The notes under the pieces were generated by a model. It ran no database searches. It had not been told where the DNA came from and saw only the letters and a list, made by a program, of their open reading frames with translations. From Selaginella moellendorffii (Eukaryota > Streptophyta > Lycopodiopsida > Selaginellales > Selaginellaceae): a stretch of 64,000 nucleotides of DNA. Location of the stretch: NCBI RefSeq assembly GCF_000143415.4, contig NW_003314389.1, positions 302,447 through 366,446 of the forward strand, given 5' to 3'. The position numbers were made by a program, and so were the translations under genes. Each line of letters starts with the position of its first letter. Within the stretch, counting starts at the first letter, position 1. Shown here one piece after another: positions 43,825 through 57,029 of the stretch.

Positions 43825-46250
43825 CCTATTAATGGTTATATGTGCTTGAGGCCTACATCTCCTTCCATTTTTAACCTTGTTTCTCTTTGTCACGAGCATT
43901 TTTGGCAACTTTGAGCAACTTGTGAACAACATAAAGGGTTAGGCCATTTATTTTGGCCAAGGGCTCTTCTTTTTGTGCTTTAGAGACGTCTACAATCTTA
44001 CTACTCTTGTCAATCTAGTTGCCTTGACTGGGCATCTACAGTATTCAAGGTAATTAATGCCGGTACAGATTAAGCATGTAGTAAATTGGCACCCTTTCAC
44101 CATACGTCAAGGCCCTAACGTATGGAGTAAATTTTTTGGCATCTAGAGGCACCTTAAGTATGATAGAGCACCTTCTCAAGCTAAGTCTTTTTCATCCTCG
44201 ACAGATTCCAATGACTTAGATCTACGAGGTATGGCACAACCACCTCTAGCTCAACCCCAGCTCCATGTTTTGCAAAAGGGGAGTGATCTACCAACTTTTT
44301 TAGGTGTTGGAACAGTCTCGCTAGCATCACATATCAATCGATTTGATTACTACTGCACCACAAACATGATTGTTGATGATGATCATATGTGCCGCAACTT
44401 CTTAAAGTCTCTTGAAGGCAAAGCGTCAACTTGGGCAGATTCTCTTCTCCCAGAGGACTAGACGGACTTCTAGATGCTACTTGCTTCTTTTAGGGATTGT
44501 TTCATCGAAGAAAAACCCACAAATCTACTTGTCAATCACTTTTCATTCTAGCAAGGTGCTCACGAGTTTGTTCCTAACTACATCACCAAGTTTTGAGTAT
44601 ACTAGAAGCAATGTTGGGATCGCAGAGTGGTCCAAGATGAGCAGCAAGGGATCATAGTATTTATAGCAGGTTTGCACGGGAATTTGCAGTAGAAACATCT
44701 TAAGAAGACATTTGAGTCTTGTCGTGAGGCATTTTTATTCGCCATGAAGCTGAAAAGAGAGCTGCTTGTGGGCTTGGGGATTGCTAGAGTTGATTTCAAC
44801 CAAACCATCACCCCATTAGAGTCACCTTGTGCAGCTATTTTTCCATCAACACCAAAGCCCATCGCCATTGAACATACACCTTTGGCTATCAAGAACTTTG
44901 CCAACGAGATGCAACAGTTGAAGCTGATCATTCTTCAGCAACAATCACACCATGACAAATTGCTCCAAAAGCTTGTGGAGTCTAGGAAAAGGCTGTTGCA
45001 CCTCGGGAATGCCAATTCAAGTCCTATTGGTGCACTCACTACGAGACGAACACATACAACACATAGTCCTGCTTCAAGCTTAACCTAGAGCTTCAACCTC
45101 CACCTTCACAACGTGCCTTTGCTGACAACTCCATACTATCTCATGGTCCAAATACATACCAAAAGCAATTGGAATAACAAGCGATTAAGGTAGCTCCTTC
45201 ATCAAGCAAAGGCAAAGCAATAGCCTCATCAGCCAATATGATTTTGGTAGCTAAGGAACTCTATAGACAGACATAGCAAACCACAGCCACGCAAGCCCAA
45301 ACAAAGAAGAAAGCAGCCACTCAACCTGTCATGGATCTATTCTTCGTCCTAGTGCAGATTGGTAATTCCTCTTGCAAGATGGATGCTTTGGTTGACTTTG
45401 GTTTTGGAAGCAACATTATCTGTCTTGAAGCTGCCCTCTTAGCACAGTTACAGATCACTAAAAGCTCCTTCATTTTGCTCAAAACCTTCATCAATCACAC
45501 TATTCCTCCAACAGGCATTTGCTGTGGTGTCAAGGTCTTGGTGTAAGGTGTTATTTCTAAGATAGATTTCCTTATGGTTGACTACCAGCATTTTGGAACG
45601 TCCTTGTGGCAAGTCATAGCCCATTGCACCATCAACAATGTAAAAGGTAGGGCGGAAATTAGGAATGGAATCCATAGTGCCACCTTTCTCAACAACCATG
45701 GCAGAGCTCTTTCTCAGCACACCCAGAAAATTCAAGCCAAGACAATCTCCACACAACACTCTCCTCTTGAGCTTATAAAGATTTTCTTCGAGTTAGTAGT
45801 GAAGTCACCCATATATGCGATAGATCCTTTCTCATGCAATGCAATCAACATTGTTGGAGGTGAGTCAGACCTCTCTGGACATCTCTCAACCTCACTCTCT
45901 TTATTTGACAGTAAATTTGAGCTTCTAGCCACACCCTTTTTATTTGACGGTGAGGCTTATATTGTGCCATCTTCCATATCTAGATTTTTGGAGTGTTTCC
46001 CAATTGAGGATGGGCTTCTTGATTTATTTCTCATTTGGGACCAACTCTCTCTCATGGAGTTGATGATAAAGTCACTCCAGATTAGGTCCATCTTTCAAAG
46101 GATGCAGCCAAATTCAATTCTCTTCAGCCAATGTCTAAGGTGTTACATAGCTCCCACTAAAATCACTGTAACTGATGACTCCAAGCGTCTTTTATCATGC
46201 CATTTTTTAGAGATGAAGGGTAACATCCAGGCACACAGCTGACAGAAAGA
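43825..46250 (+). pseudogene. Decayed gag-protease region of another gypsy element
   Basis: The gag part spans 44,231-44,760 (PTFLGVGTVSLASHINRFDYYC, FLKSLEGKASTWADSLLP) with several stops. The protease-like part is at 45,331-45,640 (ALVDFGFGSNIICLEAALL, with the DSG/DTG active site changed to DFG). Downstream frames to 46,242 lack recognisable motifs. No LTR could be assigned. Confidence 0.65.
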
Positions 46251-48490
46251 GACAAGCCAATTGGATGTGCTGCATGCAAGTTATAGCTCTTTGAATTCAG
46301 AATTTTCTACTGTGGAGCTATGAATACAAATCCAAGTGTATTGCATTGAAGATTCAGCCCCAGACTTGGATTTGACTTTAGTGGAGGATCTTCCCTCACT
46401 AGCAAAATACTTGGCTTTAGTCCTTGCATTGAAGATCGTATACTTAGACCATCAGAAGCAGAGAGAGCAAGGGACAAAGGCCTTGAGTTTGACAACAGTA
46501 TTCTCTCCTTCTCCACTTTTGAAATTCTCTCCTCGCTGGACAAGCCCCTACTTTGTCTAGCGACACATTGGAGGTGGAGCATACATGCTAGTGGATGCTG
46601 ATAAAAGTGAGCTCCCACACGCTTATAACCACTCTCATCTCAAATGCTTTATCCAATGAGGAGTTCCTCTTATCTTCTTTTTCTTTTACTTCCTTTCTTT
46701 CACTTTTCTTTCACACTTCTTTTCTTATTCTCAGAGGGTGTTTCTCCTCTAGACCATGGCTCTTGCCTTGGATTTTGTGCTCAGGCTGCATTGTTATTTG
46801 TATAGAGGTTCCTCACTTGGCTTAGGTTATGTTCTAGGTTCTTTGGCTTACCATTACTCTACCCCATACATTCCCCACATACATTTCATACCATTTACAC
46901 TCACAAATCCATCACCAATCACTTCCAGCAGCATTGCTCGCACTTATTTCTAGATGCCCATCTTGCATCTTTCATTCTTTCACCATCATCCAGATCTTTG
47001 TTTGAGGTCATATTTACACCATACTAAGGACACACATACACACACTAGCAGCAAAACACATCACCTCATTTGGACATGCTGTTTTCAAGATATCATTCCG
47101 ACTATTTGCCGATGACATGCTAGTTTTTCTAGAGCAAAACCTGTTCACTCAAAGCACCTAGGTGGATTCTTAGGCAAGGCCACAGAAGCCAAAGCCACTT
47201 TCTCTTGCTCCAGCACTCAGTGGACACATGCCACCTCTCTTTACCGGTGATCCAACAACTATATCGTCCTTTTCAACTGTGGTTTTGTTCAGTCAAACAT
47301 ATTAGACCATAGGCCTAACACTTTCAAAGATGGGTATGGGTATGACCCAGGGCCAGGTATGACCACGACCCACACGTGCACTGGGCAGTGGATCGCACCG
47401 ACCACCAGCCTTCTTAGAGTGCCACCACCATCTCGGCACTCTACCATATCATTCCATCTTTCATCATTTTTACACATACCACCCTTGGACAATACATCCC
47501 CTCTTCTAGCTATCTTTCTTTCTCGATTTCAGCCAACCGTTGGAGCATACATGAAGTCATCATGAGGCTGTATTTGCATATTACACTTTCTTGAGCTGAA
47601 ATCTAGGTATGGGTTAAGCTCTTGGGGTACTCACTCTTTTCTTTCTATTTTTCTCTTGAGCTCACACTTACCTCTTTCTTTCTTTTTCCACATTTTTTTC
47701 CAGAGTTTCTACTAGTTCATGTAGTTACCAACACTTGGCATCAGTAACAAAGGTACACTCTACACTCGTTAGAGGGTTCTCTTGTGTTTGGAGTCAATGG
47801 TGGTTGCATATTAGGGTGTGGCCACTTAGAAAATATGAAAGTGAGAGAGGGAATATTTTGATTCTTAGAATATTCCCTATCTTCCTTGTATAAAACCCTT
47901 GCCCCACAAGGGCAAGGGGGGGCATTTATGAAGAGCATTGGAGCATTTCTCATATTTAAGCGAGTGTTGGGGGAAGCGCCCCTTCTTCCCCTACACACTT
48001 TGGCTTATTCCAACATTTATTAAAAGTAACCCTAACTACCATTTTAAGGACATATGTCCTCATCCATATTTGACTTCCCATGATCATCAACTCTAGTCTC
48101 AAATTCATGAGCACCATCCTCAACAACATGAGGATAATCCTTTGACTCCTTTATTATTTAGGAGTCTTTATCCTTCATATGATCCCAACTATAGTTATTT
48201 ATCACAACTATAATCATTAATTTGCTAAGTTAAAACATTAATAACATCCTCAACTTTTTGAGGACAACTTCTACTATTCCTAAATCCAAAAGTTGTTCCC
48301 TTATTAGTCCCTTTTTATCCACCATATTGCCAACTAGTTTATCTATAAATTAAAGTGGAGAGCCATATCCTTCCAACATACTACTCCTCAAGTATAACCC
48401 CACTCCTAGGATCTTTGAATGTCAATATCAAATAGTAATATACTTGACTGCCAATAAGAATCAAACTAAGAAATAGCTCTAATACCAAAT
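46251..48490. other. Low-information region with a possible RT fragment
   Basis: No supported gene is present. At 47,089-47,145 the plus strand encodes RLFADDMLVFLEQN, which resembles the catalytic FADD box of a non-LTR (LINE) reverse transcriptase, but the flanks do not extend it. The rest is pyrimidine-rich, with many short frames. Confidence 0.4.
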
Positions 48491-48492
48491 TG

Positions 48493-48730
48493 AGAGTGAC
48501 TAGTTTTTCTATTATACTTTAATCATTTAACCACACCTTTAACCATTTGGAGGAGTCCCACTCACAACCTCAGACTTGACCTCGGGCTCCATCTTGGATT
48601 CCTTCTCAGACTCAATCTTAGACTCTTTCTCAGACTCCTCCTTAGACTCCATCTTAGACTCCATCTCAAACTCTTTCTAGAACTCTATCTCGGACTCCAT
48701 CTTAGACTCCTTTTCAAATTCTATATAGCA
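48493..48730. repeat. Internally deleted LTR-A fragment
   Basis: The start matches LTR-A (ACTTTAATCATTTAACCACACC, GGAGGAGTCCCACTCACAACCTC) and jumps directly into the GACTCC/GACTCG tract. Confidence 0.6.
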
Positions 48731-49553
48731 CATGTGATCAAGGACCTTGAACCACTGAACAAAGGGACAGTGCCAAACTCCTAAGCATGGAGCTAAGGAG
48801 CAATGGCACTGAAGCACGGAACAACTTCCAAGCGTATAGTCCAAAGAGCGAAGGGATAGGAGTGCAAAGCAACTTAGAACAGTTCTAGAGTATCTAGCTT
48901 CCCAATGCCAGAACCAACACGCAACACAGAGCCAAATGGAGTCAAGTGCAATTTCAGTATACTGGTGATCTAACGCAAGGATATGGGTACTCCACTAGCT
49001 AGCATGGAATGGAATTTGGGCTTAGACCCAAGCCATACGTAAAACAAGGATAGGCATGTAAGTAGGAGCTAGATTATGCTTCAGGTTGGTCAACTATGCC
49101 CAACGTACCCACTATCCATACTATACATTTGGAACCCCCTTCCTGGACTTTGCATCTATACTTAGCTGGACAAAAGAGGGACTGATAAAGGGTCTAGCAA
49201 TACTGACCTCTTGCCATTGTGGTAGTAAGGAAAGAGTATCCGAAAGGATAGCTGACAAGTAACTTTTGATACCCAAAGTCACATTCGCAACACTCTCCCC
49301 CTTAGGGAAGATCGACATCCTTGTTGATGCATACTCTAGTCTAGACCACAACCAAGGAAACAACTTCAGAAAAAGTTCATGGTGATCACACTATGTGAGA
49401 AATGCACCAAATTAAATGAGTTAGGAGGCAACCTCTTTGTCTAACGCGGATGTGCTACCAACTCAAACACCTTTTAGTTGTCGTTAATAAGGAAATGACC
49501 AACGGAGTTAGCCACCCTTGCTACTCTAGGTGTCACCCAGCTTACAAAAGTGT
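48731..49553. repeat. Family-C copy interrupted by a solo LTR
   Basis: From about 48,960 it matches 34,520-34,760 and then 13,610-13,860. It resumes after the solo LTR at 51,561-51,790, matching 13,880-14,090. The preceding 230 bp match 59,150-59,480 (AGCATGGAGCTAAGGAG). Confidence 0.6.
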
Positions 49554-49558
49554 GATAT

Positions 49559-51555
49559 TGTAAGCGACTAAATTTTCCATTCTACTTTAGTCACTTAACC
49601 ACACCTTTGACCACTTGGAGGAGTCTCATTCACAACCTCCTTAAGTCCAATTCAGGACTTGGGACCTACTAGCCCCGAGGATGGCATCCATGCCACTCAT
49701 CCCTTGCACTTAGTCTAAGTGCTCCACGTGTCCAGTCCCAAGACTGACACCCAAAGGTACCATTAACATATCGGCCCGTTACGCTAAGGCCATGCCCATT
49801 CACCTTTGCCGCACTAGTGGTCCAATACCACTTGCATCACAATCCTATCTCTCCAAGACTGGGCCATCCGTCTATGAGTGGTCAACCCAAATCCACTCCT
49901 TAACATCCTTAGGATGCCTACAGACATGGGGAATAACCTTCCCCAATATCCCTTTGTCAGTTCCAACCAACTCCCTTTTCTGTCCATGGCCATGTTCGCC
50001 GACACTACCGCTACATCAAGGCCCACAGGCCCGACCACTAAGTCCCATGGTCCTCTGGGACTTCCTCACCATGTGACTGTATCCTTAGTCACTACACTAG
50101 AGGACTGCTCCTCCTCCTTTCCCCCATTTGGGACTCTGGGACAACATTTCGGAACATCGTGGGCCTACGTGAGCCCCGTGGGTACTCTCCCCACCTTCCA
50201 CCTTTAGGTGCTCTAGCCATGGGCTTAGAGCGAGGTTCCGTTGAGCCACGCCTGGTATCCAAGTAGGTAGTGCCACCCACACTTGGACTGGGAGCATTAG
50301 CCAGTCGATCTCCCGAGGGAACTAGAGCCGGCTCTTGAACACTTCACCAAGCTACCCCGCTTGTCGGTCTGTATTCACTCTAGTCTTAGACTTCCCAGTG
50401 GTCAGTTTGTCACCCAACACTGGGTCTGGCCTTTCTTGGCCAAACTGGCCTTTCCTGGCCAAACTGGCCTTTCCTAGCCAAACTGGCCTTTCCTGGCCAA
50501 ACTGGCTCCACTACAGTCCTCCCCCTTACTATACTTTTGGAGCTCACCAAACCCCCCAGGGTCTGGGAGACGAACGCTTTGGGCTTTCACCGTCTCAGAC
50601 TCAAACTCGGACTCGGACTCGGACTCGGACTTGGACTCGGACTCTGACTCGGACTCGAACTCGGACTCGGGCTCGGTCTCAGTCTCGGTCCCGGTCTCGG
50701 TCCTGGTCTCGGTCTCGACCTTAGACTCCATCTCGGGTCCTTCTTGGACTCCATCTCGGATTCCATCTCGGGTCCATCTCAGACTCCATCTCGGACTCCG
50801 TCTCGGTCCATCTCGGACTCCATCTCGGACTCCGTCTCGGTCCATCTCGGACTCCATCTTGGACTCCATCTTGGGTCCATCTCGGTATCTATCTCGGGTC
50901 CATCTCAGACTCCATCTCGGTCCATCTCGAACTCCATCTCGGACTCGGTCTCAGTCCATCTCGAACTCCATCTCGGACTCGGTCTTAGTCCATCTCGGAC
51001 TCCATCTCGGTCCATCTTGGACTCCATCTCGGACTCCATCTTGGGTCCATCTCGGACTCCATCTCGGGTCCATCTCGGACTCCATCTCAGACTCCGTCTT
51101 AGTCCATCTCGGACTCCATCTCGTACTCTGTCTCGGTCCATCTTGGACTCCATCTCGGTCCATCTCGGACTCCATCTCAGGTCCATCTCGGACTCCATCT
51201 CGGACTCCACCTCGGACTCCATCTCAGACTCCACCTCGGACTCCAACTCAAACTCCACCTCAGACTCCATCTCGGACTCCACCTGGGACTCCAACTCGGG
51301 TCCATCTCGGACTCCATCTCGGACACTTCCACGTGTCATGTGTTGGTCCTTTTGGGTCCCTTTTTGGAGCCTCGCTTATTGCTCGCATCGTGGTTGTTCC
51401 TTGAGCACTTTGTTGGGAGTTCCACTCCTGCTCTTGACCTTTCAAGTCGGAGCTTTTAGTCCAAATGTGTTACGCTCGTTTGGCTTTCGCTTTGGCCACT
51501 ACCATGTGGCACCCTTCTGGCTCCACTTTGGGGCCTAGGGATTTTGTGTCTCACA
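49559..51555. mobile_element. Solo LTR-A, 1,997 bp, TSD GATAT
   Basis: TGTAAGCGAC...GTGTCTCACA is bounded by GATAT at 49,554-49,558 and 51,556-51,560. Family-C sequence reads through once the LTR is removed. The pyrimidine-rich tract 50,590-51,330 is the longest example of the hexamer repeat. A short GGCCAAACTGGCCTTTCCT unit is repeated about five times at 50,430-50,505. Confidence 0.92.
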
Positions 51556-51939
51556 GATATGCCCCTGCCTACAGGGATATAGAGAGAGAAGCTAGAGGCC
51601 TGACCCTCCTAAGCAAAGAAACCAAACCCATTGGTAACATTTAGATAAACTACTTAAACAGGCAGTTAGAGTTTTTTACACGATCACATCCTTTTAACAG
51701 AATAAAGAACATTGATAGAGAGGTCGGTGATATGACCAGTTGACAGTGTATCCCCATGACTAGAGATTTCACTATATCTAGCAGTTGCCTGTAAAATGGT
51801 GACAGATAGTATTTGGCATGATTTTAGCATATTAGTGGCCTAACATGAGGAAGAGGGTACCCCACCCACTAGAGTAGCATGAAGTTTGGGCTTACACCCA
51901 AGTTGGATGCAGAACTAAACACTTTCCATAAAAAGCATA

Positions 51940-52215
51940 AAAACCATCTCGGGTCCATCTCAAATTCCATCTTAGACTCTATCTCGACACTTTTAGGTGT
52001 CATGTGTTGGTCCTTTTGTGTCCCTTTTTTAAAGCCTCACTTATTGCTCGCTTCATGCTCATTCCTCAAGCCCTTCATTGGGAGTTTCACTCCTGCTCTT
52101 GACTTTTCAATTTGAAGCTTTTAGTCCAAACATATTACGCTCGTTTGGCTTTTGTTTCGGCCATTACCACGTAGCACTCTTTTGGCTCCACTTTAGGGCT
52201 TAGGGATTTATGTCT
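51940..52215. repeat. LTR-A terminal fragment
   Basis: CCATCTCGGGTCCATCTC followed by GTGTCATGTGTTGGTCC and ending ATGTCTCACA matches the end of the solo LTR at 51,280-51,555. Confidence 0.65.
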
Positions 52216-53014
52216 CACAAATAGCTGTCAATGCCTACAATAGATCAAATATAATCTATAAAAACAAGTGGTTCACCTTATAAATAGTCTATAATCTCAT
52301 ATTTAATCTTTATCTGAAATGAACAAGGAGTAAACCCTAGGCCAATATAACATACCCTATCTTTTTCCCCTTAAGCCAACTGGAGAAGGGGCAAAAATGA
52401 GAGAGCCCTTAATGGTTATTTTATCCTTATTTATCCCTCAAAGTTTCAAGAATCCATAGTGATAATATATCCAAATCTCATACCATAATCACATACGCTA
52501 CATTCACTCCCCCTTTAGAAATGTCAATGTCTTCATTAATTATTGACTAACATCCCTTACTAAGATAAGAGGAACTAGTACTTCCATTTCTGCACTAAAT
52601 ATACTAATCCTTCCATTGTATAGACCAATTATTCTATGCGCACTACAAACCTCCTAATCTTTAAAGTGTTATGGCCTTAAATCTCATATATCATAGAATA
52701 TTCTTATGATTTGTGTCATTCTCCCTCCCTCATGACCCAATTGCAAACGGCAGCCTCGAGAAGCTAAACAAGCCTCACATAAAGGCAATTTAGCCATAGA
52801 GAAAAAATGTGCTAACAAAAACCCCAATATTGTGACAAACAGCCATAAAAGAAAGAAAGCAATATAACTTTCTTGCATAATAATATAGTCATGAAAACAA
52901 GAGAATGAAAATAGAACAAACAGTTAAATCATATAACAATACAACTATAGAACTCAATTCTCCCCTTTCTCATGAATGTCATCTAAGTCATAATCAAAAC
53001 TCAAAACACTCTCT
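52216..53014. other. No recognisable feature
   Basis: AT-rich, with no homologue noticed elsewhere in this window and no supported frame. It may be the end of the gypsy element that follows. Confidence 0.4.
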
Positions 53015-55300
53015 TCATATCATTCTCAGTTTCCTATGTAACTTGTCCATGGAATAATTATTCCACTGAACTAACAACTCTAGAGTTGTCTTACAGCTTA
53101 TTTTCACCAATCTTTGAGCAAGAATATTAGCCAGATCAGCCTTCTCGTCATCAATCTCTTGGATGATGGATTGATCCACAACATCACTAGATTGCAAACA
53201 CACATAAACTTTCTCACATGGAACGTTGGATCAATCTTTAACTAGCTAGTAAGTCCAAAGTTAAACAAGATCCCATATGCTGTAAAATTATCTATGGCCA
53301 ATACTATGGAGATAACTTAGCACTGTCACTTCCTTTTAGAGACTGTTGTGCACCTAATAGCTTAAGAAAAACCTTGTCACCACTTTGTACTCTTGATGAT
53401 GATGATCCTCATCAACCTATCTTTTGTATCAATCTTGAGCTTACCTCATGTTTAGTTTTGCTAACTCAAATTTATCTTGTATATCCTCCAGGAAATCACA
53501 AGTATGAGGTACCCGAACCAAAGCCAAACTCAAACTCACGAGAGAGTTAGGCTTATAGCCATACATCACTATAAATAGAGACATGCCTATAGTTAATTGA
53601 TGAACACTATTGTGAGAAAATTGAAACAAAGGCAAGTACTTCTTCTATACTTCGTATTGAGTCAAGTTTCCCACAAAAGACCTTAATATATGTTTTAATA
53701 ACTGATTCATACACTCTGTCTACTCATCTGATTGTGGATACTCACCACTATTTATACTCAACTTAGTCTTTAGCTTCTTAAAGACCATTTACCAAAACTT
53801 GGATGTGAATTTGGGATTTCAATCACTCACAATATCACCTGGCAAACCATAGAGACTACATAACTGGTCTACAAACAATTAAGAAAGTTTAGAAGTTTTA
53901 ATTATTGTTTTTATTAAGAAGAAGTGTGCCATTTTTGTCAAATGATGCATAACAACCTAAATAACATCATTTACTTGAAAGGTCTTGGGTAAATTAGTGA
54001 TAAAGGGTATCAAGATGCTATCCCACTTGTTTTTGGGTACATATAGAGGATGATAGAGGCTAGCAAGCTTTTGATGATCAACTTTGACCACTTGGCAGGT
54101 CAAATAACCACGTACGTACTTCTCAACATCTGATTTTGTCCCATGCTAAAAGAAATGCCTCTTCACTAATATATATGTTCTTAGTACCTTTGGATGCTTA
54201 GCACTTGGCATATCATGACATTCAACCAAAATTCATTTAATGAGTTTGTCAATATGAGGAATCACTACACATCCCTTTTTCGCTAAAATTCCATTTTGTA
54301 TCTCAAATGATATAAACTTATCACCCTTCAAATCTATAGAGGCATTCCTCAACAAAACCTTCATGCAATTATCAATAATAATAGAGTTAAAGTTAACAAA
54401 ATTCATAAGCTTATCTAAAAAATTGCTAGATAGCTTCATGAATGAGATAGAATTTACCATCCTAGATAATGCATCAACCACCTTATTGTCACCTCCATAC
54501 TTGTATCGGATCCTAACAAACATTGCCTGTAAGAACTCTTGCCAACGAACAAGATAGCCTCAAAGGTCCTTTTGACAACTAAAATATTGGAAAGACTAAT
54601 GGTCTGAATCCACATGAAAGTCTGATCCATATAAATAATATTGCTATTCCTTCACAATAGCAATCATGGTATACAACTCTTTATCTTGAGTAAGCCAATT
54701 CCACTATGTGTTATCAAACTTGTGGCTCATGTATGTGAGAGCATACTCAACTTTGCTCAACTTGCTGACTGATTCATTAACCTCTAAAAAGTTGTAGGAG
54801 CATTTGTCAAACCAAACAGCATCAGCAAAAGCTTGTAGTGACTTGTTTTTGTCTAGAATATAGTTTTTGAAACATCCTTCAACTTGAGACTAATTTGATG
54901 ATACCCTTGCCTCAAATCAATCTTTATAAAATATTGAGTACTATGAAGATGATTGAGCAAATCATCAATATAAGGGATTTAGAATATATTCTTCATTGTC
55001 CTATCATTCAATTCCTTGTAATTCATATAGAGATGCCATGTACCATCTTTCTTCTTTACCATCACCATTGGAGCAACCCAAGAAGACTTATTTATCTATA
55101 ACCACCCCTTCTAAAGGTACTCAGTAAGGTGCTTATTAAACTCCTCACCTTTAATAGGAGTAGTACGAGCTAGTTGTTTCTGATAAAAGTAGCTCTACAA
55201 ACCAAATCAATCTCATGTTAAATTCCACGTTTGAGAGGCAAACCATTAGGCAACTCAACTAAAAATACATCATAGAACTCCTAAATATAGTTCACACGAG
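53015..55300 (-). pseudogene. Decayed Ty3/gypsy pol (RT, RNase H, integrase, chromodomain-like end)
   Basis: In minus-strand order: reverse transcriptase at 54,780-55,100 (WHLYMNYKELNDRT, FIKIDLRQGYHQISL, LMLFGLTNAPTTF); RNase H end and integrase start at 54,233-54,523 (KVVDALSRM); integrase C-terminal region at 53,441-53,635 (SVHQLTIGMSLFIVMYGYKP); and a chromodomain-like end at 53,015-53,203 (LELLVQWNNYSMDK). There are many stops. It belongs to a more divergent family than the pol at 2,160-4,943. No LTR is assigned. Confidence 0.75.
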
Positions 55301-55504
55301 CTTATGACTATGAATATACTTCAAATCAGCCATGATCATATTAAAAAGAAACAAATACACCACAAAAGTCAACTTCAATATGTACAACATTATACTCCCA
55401 ATTGATTCCTAACTTCTTGTCATAAAACCATTCTTTCCCAAGAATAACATCTATGCGACTAAACTCCATAACCTGGAATAAAGGATGGTCAAGAATCCCT
55501 TAAA

Positions 55505-57029
55505 TGTAAGTGACAAAATTGTCCATTCCACTTTAGTCATTTAACCATACCTTCGACCACTTGAAGGAGTCTCACTCACAACCTCTATAAGTCCTACTTT
55601 GGACTTGGGGACTTGCCAGCCCTTAGATTGGCATCCGTGCCAGTCAACCTTTGCACTTAGTAGAAATGCTCCACGTGTCTGATCCTATGACTAACACCTA
55701 AATGTACCACCGACATATCAACTTGTTACACCAAAGCCATGCCTATTCACCTTTTGTCACACTAGTGATATAATGCCACCTACATTATAGTCCCGTCTCT
55801 CAAATATTGGACCATCTGTCCATGAGTGATTATCCCAGATCCACTCCTTAGCATCCTTAAGATGCTTGCAGACATGGGGAATAGTCTTCCCCAATATCCC
55901 TTTTTCGGTCCTTACCAAGTCCTTTTTTGTCCATGGCCATGTTCATCAACATTGCCACTGCATTAAGGCCCACAAGCCCAACCACTATGTCCCAATGACC
56001 TTTAGGACTTCCTCACCATGTGATTGTATCCTTGGTCTCTACACTAGAAGATTGCTTCTTTTCCTTTCCATAATCTGGGACTTTAGGACAACATTTCGGA
56101 ATACCGTGGCCCTATACGAGCCTCATGGGTACTCTCCCCACCTTTCACCTTTGGGTGCCTTAACCATGTGGCTAGAGTGAGGTTCTAATGAGCCAAGTAT
56201 CCATATAGGTAGTGCCACCCATACTTGGATTGGGAGTATTGACCATTTCGATCTCCTGGGGGAGCTAAAGTCGGCTCTTGAACACTTCACGAAGCTACCT
56301 TACTTATCTATCCGTAATCACTCTATCCTTGGACTTTTTAGTAAATATATCATCATCCAACACGTGGGTATAGCCATCCTTGGTCATACTGGCCTTTCCT
56401 GGCCAAATTAGAGTCTTCCCCCTACTATACTTTTGGAGCTCACCAAACCCCCTAGGGTCTGGGAGACAAATGGTTTGGGCTTTCACCCTCAAACTCAAGC
56501 TTGGACTCAGACTCAGACTTGAACTTGGATTTGGACTTGAATTTAGACTCGGACTTGGACTCAGACTCGGACTTGGTCTTAGTCTCAGACTCGGTCTTAG
56601 ACTCAGTCTCAGACTTGGACTTGGTCTCGGTCTTGGCCTCGGTCTTGGCCTCGACCTCAACCTTGGACTCCATCTCAGGTGCATCTTGGACTCCATCTTG
56701 GACTCTATCTCAGGTCCATATTGGGTCCATATCAAACTCCATCTTGGACTCCTTCGCGGACTCTTTTTCGGACTCGTTCTTAACACTTTCATGAGTCACA
56801 ACACTTGCTATGTGTTAGTCCTTCTTGTGTCCCTTTTTTAGAGACTCATTCATGGATTGCTTCATACTCATCTCTCAAACACTTTGTTTGGAATTCCACT
56901 CCCACTTTTGACTTTCCAAGTCAGAGTTTTTTGGTCCAAACATGTTACATTTATTGGACTTTTGCTTAGCCACTACTATGTGGCACCCTTTTCTGCTCCA
57001 CTTTAGGGCTTAGGGATTTGTGTTTCACA
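55505..57029. repeat. LTR-A copy
   Basis: It starts TGTAAGTGAC and ends TGTTTCACA, parallel to 49,559-51,555 at lower identity. The 5-bp flanks (TTAAA / ACTCC) do not match, so this is not a clean solo LTR. Its right flank, ACTCCACCACCC, is the 3' untranslated sequence of an LTR-B element in minus orientation. Confidence 0.75.
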
